Shown here in pieces: positions 54,377 through 64,000 of a stretch of 64,000 bases of DNA. The notes under the pieces were generated by a model, which had not been told where the DNA came from, did no database searches, and saw nothing but the letters and a program-made list of their open reading frames with translations. Position 1 is the first letter of the stretch; each line of letters starts with the position of its first letter. The stretch spans positions 1,116,001 to 1,180,000 of the forward strand of contig CANKYI010000001.1 in NCBI GenBank assembly GCA_947488085.1, written 5' to 3'. The translations under genes were made by a program, and so were the position numbers. Origin of the DNA: an uncultured Erythrobacter sp. Lineage in GTDB: Bacteria; Pseudomonadota; Alphaproteobacteria; Sphingomonadales; Sphingomonadaceae.

Positions 54377-55000
54377 TTGAAACTATGACCCCTGTCAAAC
54401 ACCGGTAAACGGTATCATTCACGTTTATGCACCTCGAATTTATCCAAGTTTCAACCAACAGGGCCCTAAGAACCAATACCGCGAAGCAAAGCTTGATCGC
54501 GGAACCCCCTGATAATTGTGTTCAAGCGACTGACTAATCAAAAAATTGATCGCCCCGCCAATCACTCGAATAAACGCAAGCATCTCGACACGCTTTTACG
54601 TATTCATGATGTTTGCTTACATCTAACAAAAAACACAAGTTTCAATTGTTAACTTTGGTTCCTAAAAAAATTGTATCATAGATATTGATGTTTTATTCCA
54701 TTGATGTCTTGCAAATTTTTATCGGTTGAAAACTCTTTTGGATTCAAAGTACTTTCAAGATTGACGATAGGTGTAGCTTATCGGTCTGCGCGCTTTCCTA
54801 CTATTGGGTCCATGGCTAACACGTGCAGCCGATGCAGTACGTTCCCGCTCACAATTCCCTTGCATTCGCCGCCCCACAGAACCGTTATGCAGTGACGCAG
54901 TTTTTCCCTACAAGAGCGTGTAACATGCGGTCCAAGTGCCTCTCAGCAGCGATGAGTTGAGAGTGCACATGAGATCGGATGAACAGGAGAGAGCACCACA

Positions 55001-56053
55001 ATGAGCATCACACCGGTTGAACCCATCCTCGAACCCGACTTGCCGATCATCGACCCGCATCATCATCTGTGGGATCTGCGCGCGATGATGCCGATGTTCC
55101 CGGAACCCCGGCATCGCTTCATCGATACGCTTGTGCCCGTTGCCCATTACACATTCGATCAGTTCAACGATGAGATCGCGCAAAGCGGCCACAACGTCAT
55201 CGCTACGGTCTTCATGGAATGCGGTGCATTCTACAATGGCGCCTATGGCGAGGCACTGAAGACAGTCGGCGAAGTCGAGTTCGTAAACGGCGTTGCTGCG
55301 CAATCAGCGAGCGGAATGTATGGCAATGCGCGCGCTTGCGCTGGGATAGTGGGCCATGCTGATCTGACCAGAGGCGCGGCGGCAGGCGACGTGCTCGATG
55401 CGCTCAAAGCGGCGGCTCCTGCACGCTTCAAAGGGGTCCGGCATCAGGGTGCATGGGATGCCGATCCCGACGTGTTAGGCCCTCCCTTCCATGCCCCGCC
55501 CCAGCTCTATCGGGATGCGACCTTCCGCGAAGGCTTTGCCGAGATTGGCAAACGCGGCATGAGCTTTGATGCATGGATATTGGAGCCTCAGATCAGCGAT
55601 GTGATCGACCTCGCCCGCGCCTTCCCTGACACGCCCATCTGCCTTGACCACTGCGGCACGCCGCTGGGCATGGCGAGCTATACGGGCAAGCTGGAGGAAC
55701 GCTTTGGTATCTGGCGTGATGCGATCACTGAGCTGTCGCAGTGCGAGAATGTAATGGTAAAGCTGGGCGGGCTGGCGATGCACAATTGCGCTTTGCCAGA
55801 CAATGGCCCCGCGGCAGGCGTTGGCTCAGAGGAATTGGCGCGACTGTGGAAGCCCTATATCGACACCTGTATCGAAGCGTTCGGGACTAACCGTGCGATG
55901 TTCGAATCGAACTATCCAGTTGATCGCTGGGGCGCGAGCTACCCGGTCTTGTGGAATGCGTTCAAACGGATCACGGCGGATGCGAGCGATGATGAGAAAG
56001 CGGCACTCTATGCCGGGAACGCTGCGCGCTTCTATGCGCTTGAAGGACTGTAA
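55001..56053 (+). CDS. Amidohydrolase-family TIM-barrel hydrolase
   Basis: 'LPIIDPHHHLWDLRAMMPMF', 'FESNYPVDRWGASYPVLWNAFKRI'. Confidence 0.88.
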   Translation: MSITPVEPILEPDLPIIDPHHHLWDLRAMMPMFPEPRHRFIDTLVPVAHYTFDQFNDEIAQSGHNVIATVFMECGAFYNGAYGEALKTVGEVEFVNGVAAQSASGMYGNARACAGIVGHADLTRGAAAGDVLDALKAAAPARFKGVRHQGAWDADPDVLGPPFHAPPQLYRDATFREGFAEIGKRGMSFDAWILEPQISDVIDLARAFPDTPICLDHCGTPLGMASYTGKLEERFGIWRDAITELSQCENVMVKLGGLAMHNCALPDNGPAAGVGSEELARLWKPYIDTCIEAFGTNRAMFESNYPVDRWGASYPVLWNAFKRITADASDDEKAALYAGNAARFYALEGL

Positions 56054-56122
56054 AAGGTGACACTTGCGTAGTTGCGATACGCAACCTACCGCACGTCAAA
56101 AGCCCTTCTAGGAGAGACCACA

Positions 56123-57127
56123 ATGCCCCTTCCCGCCCCGTTTGATCGCCTTCGTATCCCGCTGATCGGCTCACCGCTGTTCATCGTATCGGGACCAGAG
56201 CTGGTGATCGCGCAATGCAAGGCAGGGATCATCGGCAGCTTCCCCGCTCTCAATGCGCGTCCCCAATCACTGCTGGATGAATGGCTGCATCAGATCACGG
56301 AGGAACTCGCCAAACACAACCGTGAGAACCCGGACCGTCCCGCGGCCCCTTATGCTGTGAACCAGATCGTGCACAAGTCGAACGACCGTGTGATGGCGGA
56401 TATGGCGACGTGTGAGAAATGGCAGGTCCCTATGGTCATCACCTCGCTGGGTGCGCGTACGGAGATCTTCGATGCAGTGCGCGGATGGGGCGGCGTGACG
56501 ATGCATGACGTCATCAACAATCGCTTTGCGAACAAGGCGATAGAGAAAGGCGCAGATGGCCTGATCCCGGTTGCTGCGGGAGCTGGTGGGCATGCGGGCA
56601 CACAGTCGCCCTTTGCTCTAATGCAGGAAATACGCGAGTGGTTTGACGGGCTAGTCGCCCTTTCCGGCTCCATCGCAAACGGCGCTTCTGTGCTTGCTGC
56701 TCAGGCGATGGGTGCAGACTTTGGCTATGCGGGCAGTGCCTTTATCGCCACCGAAGAAGCCAATGCGGACCAAGCCTACAAGGATGGGATCGTTGATGGC
56801 TCTGCTGAAGGGATCGTCTATTCGAACCTCTTCACTGGCGTTCACGGCAACTACTTGCGCTCCTCGATTGAAAAAGCGGGATTGGACCCAGACGATCTGC
56901 CCACAAGCGATCCGTCGAAGATGAATTTCGGATCAGGCGGCAACACAAAAGCCAAGGCTTGGAAAGACATCTGGGGATCGGGTCAGGGCGTCGGCGCGAT
57001 CAAGTCGGTCGGTTCGGTCGAGGATCTAGTGGCGCGGATGGAACGTGAATACCACGCAGCCAAGGCTCAGATGTTGGCGAATTCCGACTACACTTCATGG
57101 GCTGCGATGGCGGAAGCCGCAGAGTAA
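56123..57127 (+). CDS. Nitronate monooxygenase family flavoprotein
   Basis: 'PLIGSPLFIVSGPELVIAQCKAGIIGSFPALNARP', 'GADGLIPVAAGAGGHAGTQSPFAL'. Confidence 0.9.
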   Translation: MPLPAPFDRLRIPLIGSPLFIVSGPELVIAQCKAGIIGSFPALNARPQSLLDEWLHQITEELAKHNRENPDRPAAPYAVNQIVHKSNDRVMADMATCEKWQVPMVITSLGARTEIFDAVRGWGGVTMHDVINNRFANKAIEKGADGLIPVAAGAGGHAGTQSPFALMQEIREWFDGLVALSGSIANGASVLAAQAMGADFGYAGSAFIATEEANADQAYKDGIVDGSAEGIVYSNLFTGVHGNYLRSSIEKAGLDPDDLPTSDPSKMNFGSGGNTKAKAWKDIWGSGQGVGAIKSVGSVEDLVARMEREYHAAKAQMLANSDYTSWAAMAEAAE

Positions 57128-57134
57128 AAAGCGC

Positions 57135-57722
57135 TTAAGTCGCCTCCCAAAGGACCTCTGCCATGGCATCGAGTTCGGCAAAGTCGAACCCGGTGCCAAG
57201 CGGGTCCTTACGATTGAGGACCATTCGCCGATCTTCGCTAAGCAGTCGGCGACGCAGCGCCGACTTCAACAGCGCGAGCCGGGTCAGCGCATCAACCAAA
57301 GCGGTTTCCGCATCCTTAGCGCGCGCCTTGGACCAGCTTTCCTCGATCCGACCAACGCGTTCAATCACCAGCTCGTTGTACTGACGATGCGGTCCGCGGT
57401 GAAGCGGCATACCAGTGCGGAACGTCGCATCTTCAGTGGCTGGCAACAGCAGGCCATTTGTGCGGAAATCTTCAAACCCGACCGGCTCACTGCCAATGGC
57501 ATCGAACATCGTCCCGAAGCATTTGTACCCTAGCAATTGACGGGGGAGCAAATGATGTCGCTGCATCCCTGGATCATGCCCAGGCTGTCCGCGACGATTG
57601 ACGGATCGGAATGAAATTGTGGTGCGCGAATGGGAGGCTAAACCGTGCCCGTCAAGTCCCCCATTTGTTGTTACGCCCCTATTCGCCAAACTATTCTCGC
57701 GACACCCTGATAAACTTGCCAT
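57135..57722 (-). CDS. AHH/HNH-like nuclease domain protein (start uncertain)
   Basis: 'MQRHHLLPRQLLGYKCFGTMFDAIGSEPVGFEDFRTNGLLLPATEDATFRTGMPLHRGPHRQYNELVIERVGRIEE'. Confidence 0.65.
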   Translation of the reverse strand: MASLSGCRENSLANRGVTTNGGLDGHGLASHSRTTISFRSVNRRGQPGHDPGMQRHHLLPRQLLGYKCFGTMFDAIGSEPVGFEDFRTNGLLLPATEDATFRTGMPLHRGPHRQYNELVIERVGRIEESWSKARAKDAETALVDALTRLALLKSALRRRLLSEDRRMVLNRKDPLGTGFDFAELDAMAEVLWEAT

Positions 57723-58491
57723 TGCGCGAAACGCTCAACAAAAGACGGCTGCCATCTGGAGCAATAATGCGTTCGCTTTGTTCAATCCCACCGACAATAA
57801 CCATCTGATTGATCAACCGCACACCCAACCGCGTCGCCGCGACTTTGTCAGAAGAGAGCGGCGGTTCGATACGCAATTCTTGATCAATCCAAAACTCGAG
57901 ACCGACGCTTTGCAATGCGCCATCGACCGTTTCGCGAAAGGCAGTAAGACCGAGGGCGGGAAACGCGCCACCATCCAACCAAGCTGTCGAAACAGATTCG
58001 AAAAATCGCCTCCCAATTGCGCTACCGGATGGCGGCCATACCACCGCCTCTAGCTCTTCGAAGTGATGCACGAGATCGCGTGCCAGGGCCATGAGCGCCT
58101 TAGCAACAGGCAGCGTCCGCTCCCCACCGACAAGATGATGGCCCGGCAACAGATGCATCGCCTCAAACCGCGCAGGTCCTGGCATATCGGGCAAATCAAA
58201 GCGGTGTTCGATCGAAGGGAAAGCAACAGCGTCACGAGGTTGAAGCCCGCGCAAATCGAAAGCCAAGCCATCACGCAACAATTCCAACCAGGCCAAATCA
58301 GTCGCAACCGGGCTCGCCAAAGTATCACCGCCAACTGGCTGACCATTGGCGGTAACCAATTGCAAAGGACTGCCCTCAGACGGGTCATGAGTTACGGTAA
58401 CGGCGCGCTGGCTTGTGATGAAATCGCGAATATCAGAACGGTCCGGCCGTTTGCCAGCCGCAAACAGCAGATAGAGCCCTTTGGCTTCCAT
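57691..58491 (-). CDS. Uncharacterised protein overlapping the AHH-like gene
   Basis: 266 aa ORF on the same strand; 3' end overlaps 57135..57722. Confidence 0.6.
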   Translation of the reverse strand: MEAKGLYLLFAAGKRPDRSDIRDFITSQRAVTVTHDPSEGSPLQLVTANGQPVGGDTLASPVATDLAWLELLRDGLAFDLRGLQPRDAVAFPSIEHRFDLPDMPGPARFEAMHLLPGHHLVGGERTLPVAKALMALARDLVHHFEELEAVVWPPSGSAIGRRFFESVSTAWLDGGAFPALGLTAFRETVDGALQSVGLEFWIDQELRIEPPLSSDKVAATRLGVRLINQMVIVGGIEQSERIIAPDGSRLLLSVSRNGKFIRVSRE

Positions 58492-58625
58492 ATTTGCTGG
58501 TTCTGTTATTTTGCCAGACCTCTCTGTGTCACAGGCTCATGCTGTATACAGTCCGATACCTGACCTGATTTCGAACAACCGTCGAGTCCTGAATAACAGT
58601 AAATCACCAGATTGTCCCGAAAAGT

Positions 58626-59108
58626 TCAGTATACGCCTAAGACAAGCCCTTCCGCCAAGGCTGTGCCAAGTTCGCGGCATTGATCCAAGACTGTTTCGCT
58701 GGGAGATTTACGGCTGAGAATTTCTTGTGGAGTCTGCGCAGAAAAGTTGACAATCATCGGATCGGCTACGCGTTTTAACCGCCATCCTTTTGCGATCCGA
58801 TCAAGCTGCCGTTGCGCTCCCTCCCCGTCTGAACCCGCTGCGATGATACTCGCAAAAGGACGGCCTTCCACCTCGCCAAGGACGGGATAATATTGAGTGT
58901 CGAACATCTCTTTCATAGCCCCGCTCATGCTCGCCAAATTCTCTGGGCAAACGAACAAGTAGCCTTGCGATGACAAGATGTCCGCGGTCTTTACATCCTG
59001 CGCCCGGATCAAGCGCGCTGCATCATGTCCAGCAGCAGCCTGCGCCATCGCCTCGCTTGCGCCAGTGCGGCTGTGCCAAATTACCAGCAGGATGGGATTA
59101 TCGTTCAT
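58626..59108 (-). CDS. Flavodoxin / NAD(P)H oxidoreductase-like protein
   Basis: 'PILLVIWHSRTGASEAMAQAAAGHDAARLIRAQDV', 'GYLFVCPENLASMSGAMKEMFDTQYY'. Confidence 0.82.
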   Translation of the reverse strand: MNDNPILLVIWHSRTGASEAMAQAAAGHDAARLIRAQDVKTADILSSQGYLFVCPENLASMSGAMKEMFDTQYYPVLGEVEGRPFASIIAAGSDGEGAQRQLDRIAKGWRLKRVADPMIVNFSAQTPQEILSRKSPSETVLDQCRELGTALAEGLVLGVY

Positions 59109-59191
59109 CGAAAACGCTTCGCTGCACTGCCTGTCGATTGTCAATGCCCACGCACTGTCACCGTCATCACCAATCGTTTAGGCATGCATAC

Positions 59192-60979
59192 ATGGTCACA
59201 CCTTCACATTCGCATGTTCTTGGCGTTTCGCAGTCGCTCGCCGGTCAATCATGGCATTGGCGTGGCGGCAATATGGAGCTTGGCGACGGAGTGGTCTCAC
59301 TGGATACTGACATCTTGTCGCAATTGATGATGACTCGCGGTGTCGCAGCCGAAGAGGTTGCCAAACACGCCAGACCGACCATGCGCGAATTCCTGCCAGA
59401 CCCATCCGAGTTCCGAGATATGGATCGCGCAGCAGAGCGGATCGCGAGCGCCGTATTGAGCGGTGAGAATATCACCATTTACGGCGACTACGATGTTGAT
59501 GGTGCGACGAGCGCTGCCTTGTTGGTTGAGCTATTGCGCAGTCTTGGCGTCGAGTCAGGCTATTACATCCCCGACCGGCTATTAGAAGGATATGGTCCGA
59601 CTGGCGAAGCACTAGTCCAACTGGCCAAAGATGGCTCAGACCTCATCGTAACGGTCGATTGTGGAGCGATGGCGCATGAGGCGCTTGGAATGGCGCGTGA
59701 TGTCGGCGTCGATGTCATCGTGGTAGACCATCACAAATGTTCAGCAGAGCTTCCTCCTACCGCTGCACTCGTCAATCCCAATAGGCTGGATGAAAACGAT
59801 CTTGCGGCCAGTCATGGCCACCTCGCCGCGGTTGGAGTCGCCTTTTTGCTCGGGATTGCATTGGTGCGTAATCTTCGAGCCAAAGGCTATTTCAAGGGTC
59901 GCGCTGAGCCTGATTTGATGAGCTTACTCGATTTGGTGGCTTTGGGGACTGTGGCGGATGTGGCCGCTCTGCATGGCCTGAACCGCGCCTTTGTCGCACA
60001 GGGTCTCAAAGTGCTCGCCCGGCGTGAACGTATCGGCATGGCCGCTTTGATGGATGCAAGCCGGTTGAAGCGCGCACCAATAGCCTCCGACCTTGGCTTT
60101 GCGCTGGGTCCCCGAATCAATGCTGGCGGCAGGATCGGCGAATCAACATTGGGAGTACGGCTGCTGACCACGCGCGATCCCGAAGAAGCGCGTGCGATTT
60201 CCGAACAACTATCCGCGCTCAACGAAGAACGCCGCGCTATCGAGGCTGAGGTGCAAGAGGCCGCTGAAGAGCAATTGGAAGGCCAGCACAACATGGCGGT
60301 GCATGTGTTGGCCGGCTCTGGTTGGCATCCGGGCGTGATTGGTATTGTCGCAGGGCGGATCAAAGAGAAAACCGGCAAACCCTCGATCATCATTGCCCTC
60401 GATGAGACGGAAGGTACAGGTAAAGGGTCAGGCCGATCAATCAGCGGCGTAGACATTGGCGCCGCAATCATTGCCGCGCGGGAACAAGGCTTGCTGGTGG
60501 CTGGCGGCGGGCACGCAATGGCCGCTGGATTGACCATACCAAGCGATAAGCTCGCAGACTTCACCGAATTCCTCGACACACGGTTGGCCCGCGATGTTGA
60601 GAAAGCTCGCTTTGCACAGGTCATGCAGCTTGACCTGGCCCTTGCTCCGGGCGGGCTGACCCCGGAATTGGTCACTACACTGGACGCAGCAGGCCCTTAC
60701 GGTGTGGGCTGGCCAGCGCCGCGTGTGGCTGTTGGACCCGTCCAGATAATCAAAGCCGATATCGTCGGAAAAGATCATCTGCGCATTATCGCTAGCGGCG
60801 GTGATGGGCGATCATTCAAAGCGATCGCATTTCGCGCGGCCGAGACCGAAATGGCGCAAACTCTGCTCCATCGCAGCAAGGGTAGACGGTTCCATCTAGC
60901 CGGTCGGGTAAAGATCGATGATTGGGGTCATCGCCCCGCTGCAGAACTGCACCTCGAAGACGCGGCTTTCGCCGATTGA
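59192..60979 (+). CDS. recJ: Single-stranded-DNA-specific exonuclease RecJ
   Basis: 'ITIYGDYDVDGATSAALLVELLRSLG', 'VIVVDHHKCSAELPPTAALVNPNRLD'; ATG at 59192 preferred. Confidence 0.96.
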   Translation: MVTPSHSHVLGVSQSLAGQSWHWRGGNMELGDGVVSLDTDILSQLMMTRGVAAEEVAKHARPTMREFLPDPSEFRDMDRAAERIASAVLSGENITIYGDYDVDGATSAALLVELLRSLGVESGYYIPDRLLEGYGPTGEALVQLAKDGSDLIVTVDCGAMAHEALGMARDVGVDVIVVDHHKCSAELPPTAALVNPNRLDENDLAASHGHLAAVGVAFLLGIALVRNLRAKGYFKGRAEPDLMSLLDLVALGTVADVAALHGLNRAFVAQGLKVLARRERIGMAALMDASRLKRAPIASDLGFALGPRINAGGRIGESTLGVRLLTTRDPEEARAISEQLSALNEERRAIEAEVQEAAEEQLEGQHNMAVHVLAGSGWHPGVIGIVAGRIKEKTGKPSIIIALDETEGTGKGSGRSISGVDIGAAIIAAREQGLLVAGGGHAMAAGLTIPSDKLADFTEFLDTRLARDVEKARFAQVMQLDLALAPGGLTPELVTTLDAAGPYGVGWPAPRVAVGPVQIIKADIVGKDHLRIIASGGDGRSFKAIAFRAAETEMAQTLLHRSKGRRFHLAGRVKIDDWGHRPAAELHLEDAAFAD

Positions 60980-61085
60980 TAGAGAACGTTTTGCGCGCTG
61001 TGAGCAGAAATTCTTGAAACCGGAGCACACGGGGCTTGACCCGCTTAGCCTGCCCCCCTAGATGCGCGCTCTCGCAAATGAGCGT

Positions 61086-61160
61086 GGCCCCTTCGTCTAG
61101 CGGTTAGGACGCGGCCCTTTCACGGCTGAAACACGGGTTCGATTCCCGTAGGGGTCACCA
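61086..61160 (+). tRNA. tRNA-Glu (anticodon TTC), CCA encoded
   Basis: GGCCCCTTCGTCTAGCGGTTAGGACGCGGCCCTTTCACGGCTGAAACACGGGTTCGATTCCCGTAGGGGTCACCA folds as a cloverleaf. Confidence 0.96.
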
Positions 61161-61244
61161 CCTCTTCCACGCGCACTCTCCCCTACACACGCCTGACAAA
61201 CGGAAAGTTTGACCTCATTGCTGTGCAAGCTAGAGCGTTGATCC

Positions 61245-62510
61245 ATGGGTACGCGCCAGTCCATTCCCCTCGTCGGTATCTTGCTAGCGCTGGTGACCTT
61301 TGTCGCCATGCTGTTGCTCGACATTGACCCAATCATTGCGACATCCGCGCTGATCTTATGGGTTGGTTCGCTCTTGCTTGCTGCTGGTCGTCCACCTGAG
61401 CCAGCGCCCGTTGTGGTCAAACAGACCTTCAATCGCGATTCGATGGGCAACTTGATCGAGAATTCTTCGACCCCGCTTTTGGTGACGGAGAAAAACAACA
61501 TCGCCATCGCCAATCGCGCAGCCCGCCGGATGCTGGGTCAGCATATTATTGGCCAAGATGCACGCGTCGCCTTTCGCCAGCCTGAGGCGATTTCGCTGCT
61601 TGGCAAAAACCGTAATGGGCAAGCGATCGTTCGCGGTCTCGTGCGGCGGCAGGATATTTGGCAAATCAACCGTCAGGCAGTTGATGAGAACCTCGCGGTG
61701 ATTGAGCTGATCAATCAGACGGCAGAGGCCGATATCAGCCGTGCGCATACCGACTTCGTCGCCAATGCCAGCCATGAGCTACGCACACCGCTCTCCGCGA
61801 TTATTGGCTATGTCGAGACACTGAGCGAAAGCGGTGACAGTCTCGATTCGCCAACGTCGCAGAAGTTTCTTGGCACAATCGAGCGCGAGGCGTTGCGTCT
61901 TCAAAGCCTAATCAGTGATTTGATGAGCCTATCGCGGGTCGAGGCAGAAAAGCATGATCTACCGCAGCAATTGATCGAACTGAGCGACTTAACCGAGCGC
62001 GCAGTGTTTGATGCGGCAGGGTCGCAGCGTGAGGATCGGATTGAGCTTTCGCTGAATGCCGATCCCCGCGTGAAAGGTGATCGCCAACAGCTTGAGCAAG
62101 TGGTCCGCAATCTCGTTGATAACGCACTCAAATATGGCGCGGTTGATACGCCAGTCGCGGTCGAGCTGGATTTTGCACGTGATGGAATGGCACGCATTTC
62201 GGTTACTGATCAGGGAGAAGGGATAGCCCCTGAACAGTTGCCACATTTGACCCGCCGCTTTTACCGCACTGATCCGGGGCGTAGCCGTGCGTCAGGAGGG
62301 ACGGGTCTAGGCCTCGCAATCGTCAAACACATCGTTGAGCGGCATCGCGGACGTCTGAATATTGATAGCGATCTGGGCAAAGGGACGCGAGTCGTAGTCC
62401 GATTGCCGCTTGCCGAACCTGATGAAGGCCATGCAGTAAAAGTGCCACAAGCAGCCGACCAAGATGAGAAAAGTGACGACTGGCAAGATGAATCACCGGA
62501 TCTGTCTTAG
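61245..62510 (+). CDS. phoR: PhoR-like sensor histidine kinase
   Basis: H-box 'FVANASHELRTPLSAIIGYVETL', 'GGTGLGLAIVKHIVERHRGRL'; adjacent to pstC. Confidence 0.9.
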   Translation: MGTRQSIPLVGILLALVTFVAMLLLDIDPIIATSALILWVGSLLLAAGRPPEPAPVVVKQTFNRDSMGNLIENSSTPLLVTEKNNIAIANRAARRMLGQHIIGQDARVAFRQPEAISLLGKNRNGQAIVRGLVRRQDIWQINRQAVDENLAVIELINQTAEADISRAHTDFVANASHELRTPLSAIIGYVETLSESGDSLDSPTSQKFLGTIEREALRLQSLISDLMSLSRVEAEKHDLPQQLIELSDLTERAVFDAAGSQREDRIELSLNADPRVKGDRQQLEQVVRNLVDNALKYGAVDTPVAVELDFARDGMARISVTDQGEGIAPEQLPHLTRRFYRTDPGRSRASGGTGLGLAIVKHIVERHRGRLNIDSDLGKGTRVVVRLPLAEPDEGHAVKVPQAADQDEKSDDWQDESPDLS

Positions 62511-62640
62511 CTATGTCTTATTCTTTCAACATGGGCTGTTGGATTGTGCCCGCACTGGCTTGACCACGGGATAGCAAGAGATCAAGCCGCTTCTCGCCAA
62601 CAAGCGAACGCGAGCAAACAGGGGAATACGGGCTTACTAC

Positions 62641-64000
62641 ATGTCGCCGATTACGCTCATCTTGATTGCCATTGGGCTAGGCCTTGCCGGGTGGCTGGCG
62701 GGCCGGGCGAAGGCATGGAGCTTTCAGAAAGCCGATCCCGCCATGCGCCCCGTTGCACGGCCGATCTATCACGCGTGGTATGTTGCCGTATGGGTGTTGC
62801 TGCCACTGCTCGCCTTTGTGGCCCTGTGGTCATTCATCGCCCCGCAATTGGTCACTCAAAGTGTGCTCGCGTCGCCGGGTGCAGCCAACCTGCCAACATT
62901 CGGGTTTGAGCGCGAAGCTTGGCTTGCCGAAGCGCGCGCAGTAGCGAACGGCAATGCACCGGGCGTCTTTAACGAAGGGGCAGAGGCTCTGGTTGAGCCG
63001 TTTCGTAAGGCGATTTCGCATTACAGCCTGATTGGCTTTGCCCTGACTGTCCTCATCGGATTTGGCGGCGGCGCATTCGCGTTCCTGCGTGTCCGTCCCG
63101 ATTTCCGCGCTCGCACCCGAGTGGAGCGCACAGTGATGATCGTGCTCTTGCTCGCCTCGCTAGTCGCGATCCTGACCACATTTGGCATCGTCGCCAGTCT
63201 TGTGTTTGAGACGGTCCGGTTCTTCGGGATGGTATCTCCTACCGACTTTCTGTTCGGAACGTTCTGGGGCCCGGACCCGATGAGTAATCCTGACAATCCG
63301 GACGAATCGCGTTTCGGCGCAATCCCGCTATTCTGGGGCACTTTGTTTATCGGCGCGATTATCGCGATGATTGTCGCGATCCCGCTGGGTTTGATGAGCG
63401 CGATTTATCTAACGCAATATGCCGACCCCAAACTGCGCCAGTGGGTCAAACCTGCGCTGGAGATCCTCGCGGGCATTCCGACCGTCGTTTATGGCTACTT
63501 CGCGGCACTGACGATCGCTCCTGCCGTCCGTGATCTGGCAGTGTCTGTTGGCATCACCAGCGCATCGAGCGAGAGCGCTTTGGCCGCAGGTGTCGTGATG
63601 GGAGTAATGATTATCCCGTTCGTATCCTCCATGGCCGACGATTCCATGGCCGCTGTGCCCAGCGCGATGCGCGATGGCAGTCTTGCTATGGGCGCCACTC
63701 AGTCGGAGACGATCAAGCGGGTCCTTTTCCCCGCCGCCCTGCCAGGCATTGTCGCTGGGATCATGCTCGCTGTTAGCCGCGCGATTGGTGAGACGATGAT
63801 TGTGGTGATGGCAGCGGGTGCTTCGTCCAACCTGACAGCAAATCCGCTCGATACAATGACCACGGTGACTTATCAGATCGTCGCCATGCTCACTGGCGAA
63901 GGTAGCTTTGACCACCCCGCCACTTTGAGCGCCTTTGCGCTCGGTTTTGTCCTGTTCCTCGTGACGCTGGTGTTGAACATCATTGCTCTGCGCGTCGTTA
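62641..64000 (+). CDS. pstC: Phosphate ABC transporter permease PstC (truncated by window end)
   Basis: Open frame from ATG 62641 (MSPITLILIAIGLGLAGWLAG...) to the window end; C-terminal permease motif region '...AVSRAIGETMIVVMAAGASSNLTANPL'. Confidence 0.9.
   Translation, partial: MSPITLILIAIGLGLAGWLAGRAKAWSFQKADPAMRPVARPIYHAWYVAVWVLLPLLAFVALWSFIAPQLVTQSVLASPGAANLPTFGFEREAWLAEARAVANGNAPGVFNEGAEALVEPFRKAISHYSLIGFALTVLIGFGGGAFAFLRVRPDFRARTRVERTVMIVLLLASLVAILTTFGIVASLVFETVRFFGMVSPTDFLFGTFWGPDPMSNPDNPDESRFGAIPLFWGTLFIGAIIAMIVAIPLGLMSAIYLTQYADPKLRQWVKPALEILAGIPTVVYGYFAALTIAPAVRDLAVSVGITSASSESALAAGVVMGVMIIPFVSSMADDSMAAVPSAMRDGSLAMGATQSETIKRVLFPAALPGIVAGIMLAVSRAIGETMIVVMAAGASSNLTANPLDTMTTVTYQIVAMLTGEGSFDHPATLSAFALGFVLFLVTLVLNIIALRVV

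Noticed and set aside
54701-54895. 64-aa ORF in the AT-rich gap
   Set aside because: No SD, no recognisable domain, partial low complexity; unlikely to be coding.
62544-62909. 121-aa plus ORF and the minus ORFs over the start of pstC
   Set aside because: The frame open from 62641 to the window end encodes PstC; these are out-of-frame shadows.

Overview
The window is chromosomal DNA from an alphaproteobacterium, probably Sphingomonadales/Erythrobacteraceae-like judging by gene content and protein style (inference, no search run). It is mostly core genes: greA, carB/carA, dnaG, rpoD, rpiB-glyA-nrdR-trmJ, rpsD, tgt, queA, coaD, ispA-like, xseB, purL, serB, miaA, ilvBNC, leuA, recJ, tRNA-Glu, phoR and the 5' part of pstC. 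I see no rRNA, CRISPR array, transposase, integrase or recognisable prophage. The most interesting parts are small and mostly non-coding. (1) Upstream of ilvBN is a tandem leader-peptide/attenuator: a Leu/Val-rich 23-codon ORF, then MTVVVILGKTG*, then an intrinsic terminator. (2) Upstream of leuA is a Leu-rich mini-ORF, MTLHTALLLRLTRPWAA*, with a nested stem starting right after its stop. (3) A minus-strand unit at 43.3-44.7 kb carries a YHS protein and an exported Ala/Cys-repeat protein, with three hairpins whose loops show C5-C6 runs. (4) A small ORF between rpoD and an orphan parA is bounded by an 11-bp direct repeat, one copy of which belongs to a 14-bp tandem repeat in front of parA. (5) Two lipoprotein genes sit between carA and carB with ATGA overlaps. 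(6) Two Coq4-like paralogs occur close together, one behind a 24-bp palindrome. (7) A stand-alone AHH/HNH-like nuclease candidate overlaps an uncharacterised partner ORF. Calls come from reading the sequence and the supplied translations only; no homology search or folding was run.
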